Shown here in pieces: positions 41,486 to 50,180 of a stretch of 64,000 bases of DNA. The DNA is from Hyphomicrobiales bacterium (GTDB lineage: Bacteria; Pseudomonadota; Alphaproteobacteria; Rhizobiales; Xanthobacteraceae). The notes under the pieces are model-generated. The model worked only from the letters and a program-made list of their open reading frames with translations. It searched no databases and had not been told where the DNA came from. A program made the position numbers and the translations under genes. The DNA lies in assembly GCA_017305715.1 (NCBI GenBank), contig JAFKKG010000013.1, forward strand, positions 124,001 to 188,000. The letters are read 5' to 3'. Positions within the stretch are counted from its first letter, which is position 1; each line of letters starts with the position of its first letter.

Positions 41486-42679
41486 ATGAAATCGATTACA
41501 GAAACCCAGGCAGGCCTTTTTCAGGAAGCGTTGAATCTTCTGTCAGACAAGCTGCTGGAAGACGAGGGGCGCATTGGCGTCACGTTTCCTTACGTTACGG
41601 CGGCCGATGGCTCCTGGGATACGATGTTGGCTTCCGAATCCGCCGGCTACACCGGCGATGCTTGGAGCCATGGCAACTGGTTCTGCGGATTCTGGGTTGG
41701 CTTGCTGCTTGCCGCCTATGTACATCGGCGAGATGACAGGCATCTGCGCCTTGCGCGCGAACGCATGAAACTCGTGGCCCAACGCGCGGACGACCCCAAT
41801 ACACATGATATCGGCTTCATTTTCAACGCGAGCGCGGTGCCCGGCCATTTCATCACCGGCGAACCGGAGTTTGCGGCAACGGGTCTTCGGGCTGCTGCGA
41901 AGCTACGCAGCCGCCTCGTGCGAACCGATCGCGGTGCGTACATTTCATCCTGGGGCAGCCTCGACGATCCGCGGGCGCGGTGCAGTTCCGCCATCGACAC
42001 CATGGCCAATTTGGCACTGCTCTATTGGGCGGCGCAGATAACGGGCGATGCCAGTTATCTCGTTGCTGGCGAGGCGCACGCCAAGATGACCCGCGATGCC
42101 TTCATCCGGCCGGATATGTCGACCTATCATGCCGTGCAGTACGACCTGCCGTCGGGTGTGCGGGCGCGTGGCTATACCTTCCAGGGTTATGCCGACGAAT
42201 CCTGTTGGTCGCGCGGCCAGGGGTGGGCGATCCTCGGCTTCACGGATACGGCGCGTGCAACCGGGCAGCGCGACTATCTCGAACTAGCCAACGAGCTTGC
42301 GGATTATTTCTTGAAGCGGATAGGCGATGATCCGGTGGCATTCTGGGATTTTGACGACCCGGCACTGCCGAATGCGCCGCGTGACACCGCGGCCTCCGCC
42401 ATCTTGGCCAACGCGTTTCTGAAGATGGCCGATATCGACCCGGACCAGGCGCGAGCAGGGCGGCGTCGGGAGCAAGGTCTCTGGTTGCTGGAGAAGTTGT
42501 GCGGTGCCCCGCTCGCCCGCGAGGTCGGCCATCGCGGGTTGCTGAAGCACGGTTGCTATTCCAAGCCGCACAATATCGGTCCGGACGCAGCAGTGCTGTT
42601 CGGCGATTTCTATTTTGTCGATGCGCTGTGCCGCGCCGTCATGCCTGGCCGCTTCGGACCCATCCTTGAAAAACTGTGA
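41486..42679 (+). CDS. Unsaturated glucuronyl hydrolase (GH88 family)
   Basis: 397 residues of the (alpha/alpha)6 barrel. The two Asp residues used by GH88 enzymes are visible in THDIGFIFN (about Asp108) and SAIDTMANLALLYW (about Asp171); SCWSRGQGWAILGFTDTARA and KPHNIGPDAAVLFGDFYFVD are further family marks. These enzymes hydrate and open the delta-4,5-unsaturated uronic acid left at the end of oligosaccharides by polysaccharide lyases. The gene is the first beyond the island border and is followed 6 bp later by an enoyl-CoA hydratase-type gene. No signal peptide, so it acts on imported oligosaccharide in the cytoplasm. Confidence 0.88.
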   Translation: MKSITETQAGLFQEALNLLSDKLLEDEGRIGVTFPYVTAADGSWDTMLASESAGYTGDAWSHGNWFCGFWVGLLLAAYVHRRDDRHLRLARERMKLVAQRADDPNTHDIGFIFNASAVPGHFITGEPEFAATGLRAAAKLRSRLVRTDRGAYISSWGSLDDPRARCSSAIDTMANLALLYWAAQITGDASYLVAGEAHAKMTRDAFIRPDMSTYHAVQYDLPSGVRARGYTFQGYADESCWSRGQGWAILGFTDTARATGQRDYLELANELADYFLKRIGDDPVAFWDFDDPALPNAPRDTAASAILANAFLKMADIDPDQARAGRRREQGLWLLEKLCGAPLAREVGHRGLLKHGCYSKPHNIGPDAAVLFGDFYFVDALCRAVMPGRFGPILEKL

Positions 42680-42685
42680 GGATGC

Positions 42686-43477
42686 ATGGCTGAGACCATC
42701 GACGTGGAGGCGGCTCACGGGGCCGTATCGCTGGAAGTAACGGACGCTGTTGCGCGCATCAGGGTCACCAACCCGCCTCTCAATATCCTGACGATTGCCG
42801 TGCGCCGCGCGCTCTTCGGTGCTGCACGGGCGCTGGAGAGTAGGGATGACATTCGGGTGGTCGTGGTAGAGGCGGATGGCGGACGGGCCTTTTCCGTAGG
42901 CTCCGACATCCGCGAGTTTCCTGAGGACGAACTGGGCGGAGTGGCGAAGATCCGCTTCGAGCAATACCTGCTCGACAGCATCGCGCGCCTGCCGCAGGTC
43001 GTGATCGCCAAAGTTCGCGGCTTGGCGCTGGGCGGCGGGGCCGAACTCATGCTGGCGTGCGATATTCGCGTCGCGGCCCATGGAGCGCAGTTCGGCTTCC
43101 CGGAAATCCGTCTCGGTGCTTTGCCCGCCGCCGGCGGCATCAAGCGGCTGGTGCAGGAAATCGGGCCGGTGCGGGCGCGAGAACTGATTTTCTCAGGCCG
43201 GCCGATATCGGGGACTCGTGCGTTCGACATAGGTCTGATCACCGAACTGGTCGATGAGGCTGAACTCGACGCGCGCGTGGAAGCCCTCGCTGCAGACCTT
43301 GCATCACTGCCGCGAAGTGCCTTGCGGCTCGCCAAGAAATGCATCGCCGCCGGCACGCCGACGACTGGCATCGACACAATGGAAGCTGAAGCGTTCGGCG
43401 CGCTCTATCGCAGTGCGGATTTGAGCGAAGGACTTGCCGCGTTCGTCGAAAAGCGGACCCCGCGGTTCAATCGTTGA
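42686..43477 (+). CDS. Enoyl-CoA hydratase/isomerase family protein
   Basis: 263 residues of the crotonase fold. The oxyanion hole (FSVGSDIREFP) and both catalytic Glu positions of true hydratases are kept: GGGAELMLACD and FGFPEIRLGALPAAGG. The C-terminal helix ends EGLAAFVEKRTPRF. It hydrates or isomerises an enoyl-CoA thioester. Its gene follows the GH88 gene by 6 bp, an odd pairing that links uronate processing to CoA chemistry. It is convergent with the LacI gene. Confidence 0.88.
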   Translation: MAETIDVEAAHGAVSLEVTDAVARIRVTNPPLNILTIAVRRALFGAARALESRDDIRVVVVEADGGRAFSVGSDIREFPEDELGGVAKIRFEQYLLDSIARLPQVVIAKVRGLALGGGAELMLACDIRVAAHGAQFGFPEIRLGALPAAGGIKRLVQEIGPVRARELIFSGRPISGTRAFDIGLITELVDEAELDARVEALAADLASLPRSALRLAKKCIAAGTPTTGIDTMEAEAFGALYRSADLSEGLAAFVEKRTPRFNR

Positions 43478-43501
43478 CGAGAGAAAGAAATATCTCTCCG
43501 T

Positions 43502-44575
43502 TCAAACGCCAGGCGAAGTCGGGCGATGCCGCAAAAGATCGGTCAGTGTGCCGGCGCTGCGTGGCGCTGCGGCGGATCGGCGGATCACCAACGGCCCCGG
43601 TATGTCGGTTGCCATATCGACGGCGACGCCCGTCATGAGTTCAAACAGCCGGTCGGCCGCCAGCCGGCCGATCTCTTCATTGGGGACATGCACGGTGGTG
43701 AGCGGCGGATCGACATAGCTTGCGAATTCAACATCGTCGAAGCCGACGACAGAAAGGTCCCGGGGGATATTCAAACCCAGTTCCTTGGCTTCCGCCATGG
43801 CGCCGATGGCGAGCACGTCGGTGGTGCAGATCAGCGCGGTGATCTCGGGAAACCGGGCCGCAAGCGTGCGCATCGCCTGCCTGCCATTTTCCATCGCATA
43901 CGGCGTCTCGATAAGCGCATGCGCCGGAGGCCGCAGGCCGCGATGTTCCAAACATGTGAGCGTGCCCTGCCGACGTGCTCGGATGCGATCGTTTGTCGTG
44001 AACGGAGTCGTTAAAACCGCGAACTCCCGGTGGCCGAGGTCGATCAGATAGCGCGTAAGGTCGTAAGAGCATTGGAAGTTATCCATGCCGACCGCGGGAA
44101 CTTTGTCGGCCGGATCGCTCACATAGATCACCACGACCGGAATGTCGTACTGGCGCAGCAGCGTACGGGTATCCGACAGGCGCTCATTTCCCACCAACAC
44201 CAGGCCGTCAATGCCATGTTCAAGCAGAGCGCGGGTCTCCCACAACTCCTTTTCCAGATCGTATTGGGAGTTTGCGACCAGGAGGCTGTAGCCTTTTTCC
44301 CTGAGCCGGTTCTGCAACGCCTCTACACCGCGTGAGAAATTGGCGGTGTCGAGCGTGGGGACCACTGTGCCGACAGAGCGGGTTCGGCGCGAAGCCAAGG
44401 CGCGCGCCGCGCCGTGAGGCACGTAACCGGTTGTCCGGAGTGCCTGCTGCACGCGCTCGCGCAATTCCGGGCGCACCATGGACGGTGTGTTGAGCACGCG
44501 CGATACGGTTGCGGTGGAAACGCCGGCTGCAGCTGCGATATCGGCGATACCGGCCTTTTTCTTCACTGGGCTCAT
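43502..44575 (-). CDS. LacI-family transcriptional regulator
   Basis: 357 residues. HTH at about 8-30 (GIADIAAAAGVSTATVSRVL) with the hinge helix ARALASRRTRSVG; the periplasmic-binding-like ligand domain covers about 65-335 (VGTVVPTLDTANFSRGVEAL, GFDDVEFASYVDPPLTTVHV). Regulators of this type sense sugars or sugar acids. It is divergent from the DapA/TRAP/CoA operon, and the intervening region contains an operator-overlapped promoter (44710-44752). A stronger palindrome lies further downstream at 50109. Likely local repressor of the whole catabolic block. Confidence 0.9.
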   Translation of the reverse strand: MSPVKKKAGIADIAAAAGVSTATVSRVLNTPSMVRPELRERVQQALRTTGYVPHGAARALASRRTRSVGTVVPTLDTANFSRGVEALQNRLREKGYSLLVANSQYDLEKELWETRALLEHGIDGLVLVGNERLSDTRTLLRQYDIPVVVIYVSDPADKVPAVGMDNFQCSYDLTRYLIDLGHREFAVLTTPFTTNDRIRARRQGTLTCLEHRGLRPPAHALIETPYAMENGRQAMRTLAARFPEITALICTTDVLAIGAMAEAKELGLNIPRDLSVVGFDDVEFASYVDPPLTTVHVPNEEIGRLAADRLFELMTGVAVDMATDIPGPLVIRRSAAAPRSAGTLTDLLRHRPTSPGV

Positions 44576-44709
44576 ACCGAATCAAGCCTTGCAAATCCGT
44601 TGGCGTGACAGAGGACGGCGAGCCAAGCCGGATTCGCCCTGTGGCCGTAGGTAGCATGAGCTTGGTCGCGCATACCACTAATACCCATAAAAACTCCCTG
44701 GCGGGCATA

Positions 44710-44752
44710 TTGACACCCGGGTCTGGTTCAGTTTTAGATGTAAGCGTTTACA
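44710..44752 (+). promoter_or_regulatory. Promoter with overlapping LacI operator
   Basis: A perfect -35 TTGACA (44710-44715), an 18-bp spacer, and -10 TTAGAT (44734-44739) are followed directly by TGTAAGCGTTTACA (44739-44752), a 14-bp near-palindrome of the LacI/GalR class. A repressor there would cover the start site of the downstream operon. Confidence 0.7.
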
Positions 44753-45036
44753 AAATAAGACGCCAGAGCCCAGTGCCAACTGGTGCGCTTCATTCAGGGA
44801 GGCAAGAGGATGACGTGCGGTCCGTGCGCGTACGGTCGCCTCGGAATTCACCGCCGTGAGATCCGCAAAGTCCTCTCCATCTACCATAGAGCTCGCACAT
44901 TGCTGCCGGCTCGACGGGTCCGCAGAGCGGATGCCGGATGTGCGGTCGGGCCCTAGCGGGCTCACTTCCGTGCGTCCAGACCGCAACGCCTGAGAGTTTG
45001 CGACGTGTAAGCACGTCATTGGGGAGAGCGTAAAAC
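44753..45036 (+). other. Long leader between promoter and DapA-family gene
   Basis: 284 bp without a convincing gene. A small plus-strand frame starting near 44810 (MTCGPCAYGRLGIHRREIRK) runs for about 48 codons but has no clear function. Just before the DapA-family start is a GGGGAGAG ribosome site. The length invites leader regulation, but I see no riboswitch I can name. Confidence 0.3.
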
Positions 45037-45957
45037 ATGACATGGTCCGGCGTATTTCCGGCAGTTACCACCAAGATGGACAAGGACGGGAAGATCGACC
45101 TTCCCGCGTTTCAGTTCAGCATTGATCGCTTGATCGCCAACGGCGTCAGCGGAGTCGTCGTCCTGCCAATGTTGGGAGAAAACGCTTCACTCACGCGCGG
45201 CGAGAAGGAAGCCGTCATCCGTGCGGCCCGCGAGGCAGTCGGTGGACGCGTGCCGCTGCTTTCGGGGCTCGCGGAAATCACGCTGGATAATGCCTGCGAG
45301 ACCGCGCGGCTGATGAAAAGCTGGGGCGCGGAAGGATTCATGGTCTTTCCGAGCCTCGGATATCGCTCCGATGCGGATGAGACGGTGCACTGGTATGGCA
45401 CGATCGGCCGTGCGACCGACCTTCCGATCATGGTCTACAACAACCCGATCGCTTACGGCGTCGATGTCACGCCGGAGATCCTCCAGCGTCTGGCCAGCAC
45501 GCCTACCATCGTCTGCGTAAAGGAAGAAACCGGTGACATCCGCCGCATCACCGACATGTACAACGCTCTTGGCAACCGCTTCCAGTTGTTCTGCGGTGTT
45601 GACGACTTGATCGTGGAAAGCCTGGCGCTCGGCGCAACCGGCTGGGTGTCCGGCATGACGAATGCCTGGCCGGCGGAATGCGTGGAGTTGTTCAACCTCT
45701 GCCTCGCCAACAGGTACGACGAGGCACGCCCCCTGTATCGGTTGCTCACGCCGGCCTTCCATCTCGATACCGACGTCAAGCTCGTCCAGTACATCAAGCT
45801 CGCCGAGCACCTCGTCTATGGCGCGCCCGAATGGGTGCGCGCGCCGCGCCTGCCGCTACCGGACGCGGAGCGAGCCCGCGTCGCAGCCGTAATCGAAGCG
45901 GCAAAGTCGAGTCTTGCGGCCCGCATCCGGCCCGGCGCAGCCGGGGAGCGCCCATGA
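45037..45957 (+). CDS. DapA/NAL-family aldolase or dehydratase
   Basis: 306 residues of the class I Schiff-base TIM barrel. The lysine is in IVCVKEETGD, the catalytic Tyr in IMVYNNPIAY, and the carboxylate loop in LPMLGENASLTRGEK. The family covers dihydrodipicolinate synthase, 2-keto-3-deoxy-sugar-acid aldolases and dehydratases, and hydroxyproline-pathway deaminases. Its place at the head of a TRAP/CoA operon argues for a 2-keto-3-deoxy-sugar-acid or related dehydratase rather than lysine synthesis. Its stop overlaps the TRAP dctQ start (ATGA). Confidence 0.87.
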   Translation: MTWSGVFPAVTTKMDKDGKIDLPAFQFSIDRLIANGVSGVVVLPMLGENASLTRGEKEAVIRAAREAVGGRVPLLSGLAEITLDNACETARLMKSWGAEGFMVFPSLGYRSDADETVHWYGTIGRATDLPIMVYNNPIAYGVDVTPEILQRLASTPTIVCVKEETGDIRRITDMYNALGNRFQLFCGVDDLIVESLALGATGWVSGMTNAWPAECVELFNLCLANRYDEARPLYRLLTPAFHLDTDVKLVQYIKLAEHLVYGAPEWVRAPRLPLPDAERARVAAVIEAAKSSLAARIRPGAAGERP

Positions 45958-46484
45958 TCCACGGGTACCTGTCACTGCTCGATGCGGTCAATCGCGTCGT
46001 TTGCTGGATCATCGGTGTCATGTTCGGCCTGGCGACGCTGGCGGTGCTGATTCAGGTCGGCGTGCGCTTCGTGCTGCCCGCCATCGGCTTCGTCGTTTCG
46101 GCGCCGTGGACCGAGGAAATGGCTCGCTATCTCGTGGCATGGAGCGTCTTTCTGGGCGTCGGTGCGCTGTGTCGCAACGCCCGCCTGATCGCAGTCGAAT
46201 TCTTTACCCATATCCTACCTCATCCTTACGGTTGGGCGCTCCGGGTGGTGAGTGTGATTCTCACGGGGTTCTTCTTCGTATGCCTGCTGCGCACGGGTAT
46301 CGATTGGACTGCGATGAGTGCGATCGAGGCGTCGCCGGTGATGCGATTGCCCATGAGTTGGGTTTATGCGTCCATGCCGGTGGGGAGCGCCCTCGCCATC
46401 CTCAATCTCGTCGGCTTCATGGCGGCGAGCCTTACTGGTGTGGGTGATTCCCGCGTCCACGCCACCGAAGTCGCGGGAGATTGA
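45954..46484 (+). CDS. dctQ: TRAP transporter small permease subunit (second system)
   Basis: 176 residues, four membrane helices in the DctQ pattern (VVCWIIGVMFGLATLAVLIQ, APWTEEMARYLVAWSVFLGV with the conserved Glu pair, ARLIAVEFFTHILPH). It begins inside the DapA stop and is followed 4 bp later by dctM. Gene order Q-M-P differs from the P-Q-M order of the other TRAP system in this window. Confidence 0.9.
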   Translation: MIHGYLSLLDAVNRVVCWIIGVMFGLATLAVLIQVGVRFVLPAIGFVVSAPWTEEMARYLVAWSVFLGVGALCRNARLIAVEFFTHILPHPYGWALRVVSVILTGFFFVCLLRTGIDWTAMSAIEASPVMRLPMSWVYASMPVGSALAILNLVGFMAASLTGVGDSRVHATEVAGD

Positions 46485-46488
46485 TCGC

Positions 46489-47766
46489 ATGATCGTCGCT
46501 CACATCCTCGGCGGCCTGATTGTCCTGCTCTTCATCAGCGTGCCTATCGCGGTTTCCATCGGCCTGATCTCGATGGCCACGCTGTACGCAAAGGGCTTGC
46601 CGATGGTTGCTGCCACCCAGGCAGCTTTCGAGAGCCTCGACAGCTTCTCGCTCATGGCGGTGCCGTTCTTCATTCTCGCCGGCAACATCATGCAGGCAGG
46701 CGGCATTTCGCAGCGCCTGGTCGGCCTTGCCAACGCCATCGTCGGCTGGCTGCGGGGCGGCCTCGGCGCGGCGGCGGTGCTGACCAGCATGCTGTTCGCG
46801 ACCATTTCCGGCTCATCGTCGGCAACCACCGCGGCCATCGGCTCCACGACCATTCCGGCGATGGTGAAGAAGGGTTATCCGCTGCCCTTCGCCACCGCCA
46901 TTGTCGCAGCGTCGGGCGAACTCGGCGTGATCATTCCGCCTTCGCTGCCGATGATCATCTACGGCCTCGTGATGAACACCTCCATCACGGCGCTGTTCAT
47001 CGCCGGTATCATTCCCGGCCTGCTGGTCGGCTTCTCGCTGATGGCCACCGTTCTCATCGTCGCGGCGATCAAGGGCTACGACGAAGTGACGCCGCTGAGT
47101 CCGGTGCGGTGGATCAAGGGCATTTTTGTTGCGACCTATGACGCGTCGCTCGCGCTGCTGATGCCGGTGATCATTCTCGGAGGCATCTATACCGGCGCGT
47201 TCACGCCGACGGAGGCCGCGGTGGTGTCCGTCGCCTATGGATTCATCGTGAGCCTGTTCGTCTATCGGCAGCTCACCCTGCATGATATCGGCCGGATCTT
47301 CATCAAGTCGGCGATCGCATCCGCCGGCATTCTGTTCATCGTCGCCTTCGCCTCCGCTTTCGGCTTCGCGCTGACGATCAATCAGGTGCCGCAACAGGTC
47401 GGCGCCTGGATAGCCTCGATTGCAGGTTCGGCCTTCACCTTCCTGCTGCTGGTGAACGCCCTGCTGTTCATCGTCGGCATGTTCATGGAGACGCTGGCTG
47501 CGATTATCATCCTGGCGCCGATCCTCGGACCGGTGGCGATGAAGTTCGGGATCGATCCGCTGCATTTCGGGATGATCTTCGTCGTCAATCTGGCGGTCGG
47601 GATGGTGACCCCTCCAGTAGGCGTGAATCTCTTCGTCGCCTGCGAAATAGCGGGGCTGCGGATCGATCAGCTGATCCGTCCGCTGCTGATTTTCCTCGCT
47701 GTACTGATCATGGACATCTTGATCGTTTCCTACGTCCCGACGTTGTCCTTGATGCTCGTGAAATAA
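46489..47766 (+). CDS. dctM: TRAP transporter large permease subunit (second system)
   Basis: 425 residues with about twelve helices. Signatures: MAVPFFILAGNIMQAGGISQ, MLFATISGSSSATTAAIGST, GELGVIIPPSLPMIIYGLVM, GAFTPTEAAVVSVAYGF, LAVGMVTPPVGVNLFVAC. It couples sodium entry to solute uptake together with DctQ and the binding protein. The ATG at 46489 is used. The dctP-type gene follows after 42 bp. Confidence 0.92.
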   Translation: MIVAHILGGLIVLLFISVPIAVSIGLISMATLYAKGLPMVAATQAAFESLDSFSLMAVPFFILAGNIMQAGGISQRLVGLANAIVGWLRGGLGAAAVLTSMLFATISGSSSATTAAIGSTTIPAMVKKGYPLPFATAIVAASGELGVIIPPSLPMIIYGLVMNTSITALFIAGIIPGLLVGFSLMATVLIVAAIKGYDEVTPLSPVRWIKGIFVATYDASLALLMPVIILGGIYTGAFTPTEAAVVSVAYGFIVSLFVYRQLTLHDIGRIFIKSAIASAGILFIVAFASAFGFALTINQVPQQVGAWIASIAGSAFTFLLLVNALLFIVGMFMETLAAIIILAPILGPVAMKFGIDPLHFGMIFVVNLAVGMVTPPVGVNLFVACEIAGLRIDQLIRPLLIFLAVLIMDILIVSYVPTLSLMLVK

Positions 47767-47808
47767 GCAAAGCCGGATCATTCGGAAAAAAAACTTGGAG
47801 AGTTGGAA

Positions 47809-48795
47809 ATGAGAGCTGTTCTTCGTTCGGGTGTGATCGGTGTGGTCTTGGCTCTGGGAAGTCTCCCGGCGCTCGCCGCGCCGGTGGAGATCCAGATTGG
47901 TCACACGCTCACTCCTGACAGTCACTACCAGGCGGCCGCGCTGAAGTTCAAGGAAGTGATCGAGGCCGGCAGCAAGGGCGAGATCACCGTCGCCGTCTTT
48001 CCGCAGAGCCAGCTCGGCGGCGAAGTGAAGATGATCCAGGGCGCACGGACAGGCGCGATCGGTGCGGTCATCACCGCCGGGCCGCCGCTCGAGAACACGG
48101 TTCCGGAGTTCTCGGTGCTCTCGCTGCCCTATCTGTTCGACAATGTCGATCAGGCGAATGCCGTGCTTCAGGGTCCGTTCGGCGAGAAGATGCTGAAGGC
48201 CATCGATGAAAAGGGGATGGTCGGGCTCAGCTTCTTCTCGGTGTTCGAGCGCAGCGTATTCGGCTCCCGCGCGGTGCGCACGGTCGGTGACCTGAAGGGC
48301 ATGAAGATCCGGGTGCTGCAGGGCCCTGGCTTCATCAAGACGTATGCGGCGCTCGGTGCCCAACCGACCCCGATGGCCTATTCGGAAGTGTTTGTGGCGC
48401 TGCAGAATGGCGTAGTCGATGGCGCCGAGGCCTCGCCCGAGCAGGTGGTGCAGGACAAGTTCGTCGAGGTGACCAAGTATTTCAGCCTAACCGCGGCGCA
48501 CTACATGCCCTCGCTCGTGCTGATGTCGAAAGCGCGTTTCGACGCCCTCACTCCGCAACAGCAGGAACTGGTACGCAAGGCTGCGCGCGAGGCCGGCAAG
48601 GCGTCGCTGGAGGCTTACAAGCGTACCTATCTGGAAGGCATGGATGGCCTGCAAAAGGCGAAGGTCGAGATCATTCGCCCCGATCTTGCCGAATTCAGGA
48701 AGGCAGCTCGCGATGTGTGGCCGAGCCTCCTCTCGTCGGTGCCGAACGGCGAGGCTCTCCTGAAGGATATCCAATCCGCCACCGTGGCGAAGTAA
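47809..48795 (+). CDS. dctP: TRAP transporter solute-binding protein (second system)
   Basis: 328 residues with a signal peptide (LRSGVIGVVLALGSLPALAA). Mature DctP-type features: IQIGHTLTPDSHYQAAALKF, VAVFPQSQLGGEVKMIQGAR, the carboxylate-contact strand LKGMKIRVLQG and EVFVALQNGVVDGAEASPEQ. ATG 47809 follows TTGGAGAG. With the DapA enzyme and GH88 in the same block, the ligand is probably a sugar acid or uronate. A hairpin follows at 48814-48839. Confidence 0.92.
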   Translation: MRAVLRSGVIGVVLALGSLPALAAPVEIQIGHTLTPDSHYQAAALKFKEVIEAGSKGEITVAVFPQSQLGGEVKMIQGARTGAIGAVITAGPPLENTVPEFSVLSLPYLFDNVDQANAVLQGPFGEKMLKAIDEKGMVGLSFFSVFERSVFGSRAVRTVGDLKGMKIRVLQGPGFIKTYAALGAQPTPMAYSEVFVALQNGVVDGAEASPEQVVQDKFVEVTKYFSLTAAHYMPSLVLMSKARFDALTPQQQELVRKAAREAGKASLEAYKRTYLEGMDGLQKAKVEIIRPDLAEFRKAARDVWPSLLSSVPNGEALLKDIQSATVAK

Positions 48796-48813
48796 TCGCC
48801 ACCGGCCAAAATT

Positions 48814-48839
48814 CTCCTGGAGCCGCGTGGCTCCGGGAG
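48814..48839 (+). terminator. Stem-loop between dctP and acyl-CoA dehydrogenase
   Basis: CTCCTGGAGCC (48814-48824), loop GCGT, GGCTCCGGGAG (48829-48839): eleven pairs with one G-T. No U-tract, so more likely mRNA stabilisation or attenuation than full termination. Confidence 0.5.
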
Positions 48840-48917
48840 GAATGCCGAGGCAGTGCCTCAGACCCCACAAACCCAGGACAGAGTGGTCGAGAAACGCGCC
48901 ACGCTGGATATGAAGAG

Positions 48918-50063
48918 ATGCACGACAGCATGACCGACGAACAGAGACTGATCTCGGATACCGTCCGTCATTTTGCGCAGACGATCGTGAAGCCGCGTGC
49001 GGCCGAGATCGACCAAGCCGATGAGTTTCCCGTCGATATCTACCGGGAAATGGGGGCCTTGGGCTTGCTTGGAATGACGCTGCCGCCGGAATATGGCGGG
49101 TCGGATGCCGAAACGGTCTCCTGGACGTTGGTGCAGGAAGAACTGGCGAAGGCTTCCGCCGCGGTGGCGGACTCTCACATGGTCTGCAAACTCATGTGCG
49201 ATGTGATCCTGAGCAACGGCAGCGAGGAATTGCGCCGGGCATATCTGCCGCGCATGGCGGCTGGCGAACTGATCTGCGCGATTGCCCAGACCGAGCCCAA
49301 TACGGGGTCGGACGTCGCCGCGGTGCAGACCACCGCGCGGCGTGTCGAAGGCGGCTATTCCATCACCGGCACCAAGCAGTTCATCACGTTCGCGCTGAAT
49401 TGCGATCTGGCTGTGGTGGTCGCCACAGTGGACCGCGCGCTCGGGCGTGACGGGATCGGCATGTTTCTCGTTCCCGCAGAGACGCAGGGGTTCAGGCGGG
49501 GATCGAAGACGCCGGTGATGGGCGTGCGCGGCCTTGCGACCGGAGAATTGATCTTCGAGGATTGCTTCGTGCCCGACGGATTCGTCCTGGCGCAGCCTGG
49601 CGAGGGATTGAAGCGGGCACTGACGTCGCTCGGCTCGGGGCGGATCGGGATGGCGGCGCAATCGGTAGGGATCGCCCATGCGGCGTTCGAGGACGCGGTT
49701 TCCTACGCCCAAGACCGTCACGCTTTCGGCCAGCCGATTGCCAAGCTCCAGGCGGTGCAGTTCATGATCGCCGACATGTCGATGAATATCGAAGCCGCGC
49801 GGCTGATGGTTCGTCGCGCGGCGCAATGCAAGGATGCCGGACAGCCGATCATCCGCGAGGCTTCGGAAGCCAAGCTGTTTGCCTCGCAAATGGCCAACCG
49901 CGTCGTGAACGATGCACTGCAGATCCACGGCGCTTACGGCTATTCCCGTGATTCGGCGATCGAGCGGATGTTCCGCGATGTGCGTGTGTACGAGATATGG
50001 GAAGGCACGAGCCAGATTCAGCGCGTGATCATTTCCCGGCAAATCCTGAACGTTCGGCATTGA
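48918..50063 (+). CDS. Acyl-CoA dehydrogenase
   Basis: 381 residues of the FAD-dependent family: the helical N-terminal domain (MTDEQRLISDTVRHFAQTIV), the beta-domain signature AIAQTEPNTGSDVAAVQTTA, FAD contact RHAFGQPIAKLQAVQ and the catalytic-Glu end YEIWEGTSQIQRVIISRQIL. It introduces a double bond next to the thioester. The start is the ATG at 48918 (GAAGAG before it); an ATG at 48930 is an alternative. It lies between the TRAP genes and the CoA-transferase. Confidence 0.92.
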   Translation: MHDSMTDEQRLISDTVRHFAQTIVKPRAAEIDQADEFPVDIYREMGALGLLGMTLPPEYGGSDAETVSWTLVQEELAKASAAVADSHMVCKLMCDVILSNGSEELRRAYLPRMAAGELICAIAQTEPNTGSDVAAVQTTARRVEGGYSITGTKQFITFALNCDLAVVVATVDRALGRDGIGMFLVPAETQGFRRGSKTPVMGVRGLATGELIFEDCFVPDGFVLAQPGEGLKRALTSLGSGRIGMAAQSVGIAHAAFEDAVSYAQDRHAFGQPIAKLQAVQFMIADMSMNIEAARLMVRRAAQCKDAGQPIIREASEAKLFASQMANRVVNDALQIHGAYGYSRDSAIERMFRDVRVYEIWEGTSQIQRVIISRQILNVRH

Positions 50064-50108
50064 GGCTGGCTTCGGAAATTGCCGTTGATCGGAGCTGTCT
50101 CGATGGCT

Positions 50109-50124
50109 ATGTAAGCGCTTACAT
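50109..50124. promoter_or_regulatory. LacI-type operator before the CoA-transferase gene
   Basis: ATGTAAGCGCTTACAT is a perfect 16-bp palindrome sharing TGTAAGCG with the site at 44739. It sits between the acyl-CoA dehydrogenase stop and the CoA-transferase start (50181), with another half-site (ATAAGCGTTT) about 7 bp further on. Confidence 0.7.
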
Positions 50125-50180
50125 GGCGGCATAAGCGTTTGATGGATGGATCCGCGGCGCGCCAACAGGAGAACGAGTTG

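Noticed and set aside
46813-48363. A 516-codon open frame on the minus strand
   Set aside because: Antisense to the second TRAP dctM and dctP genes; rich in His, Asp, Gln and Arg with no recognisable domain.
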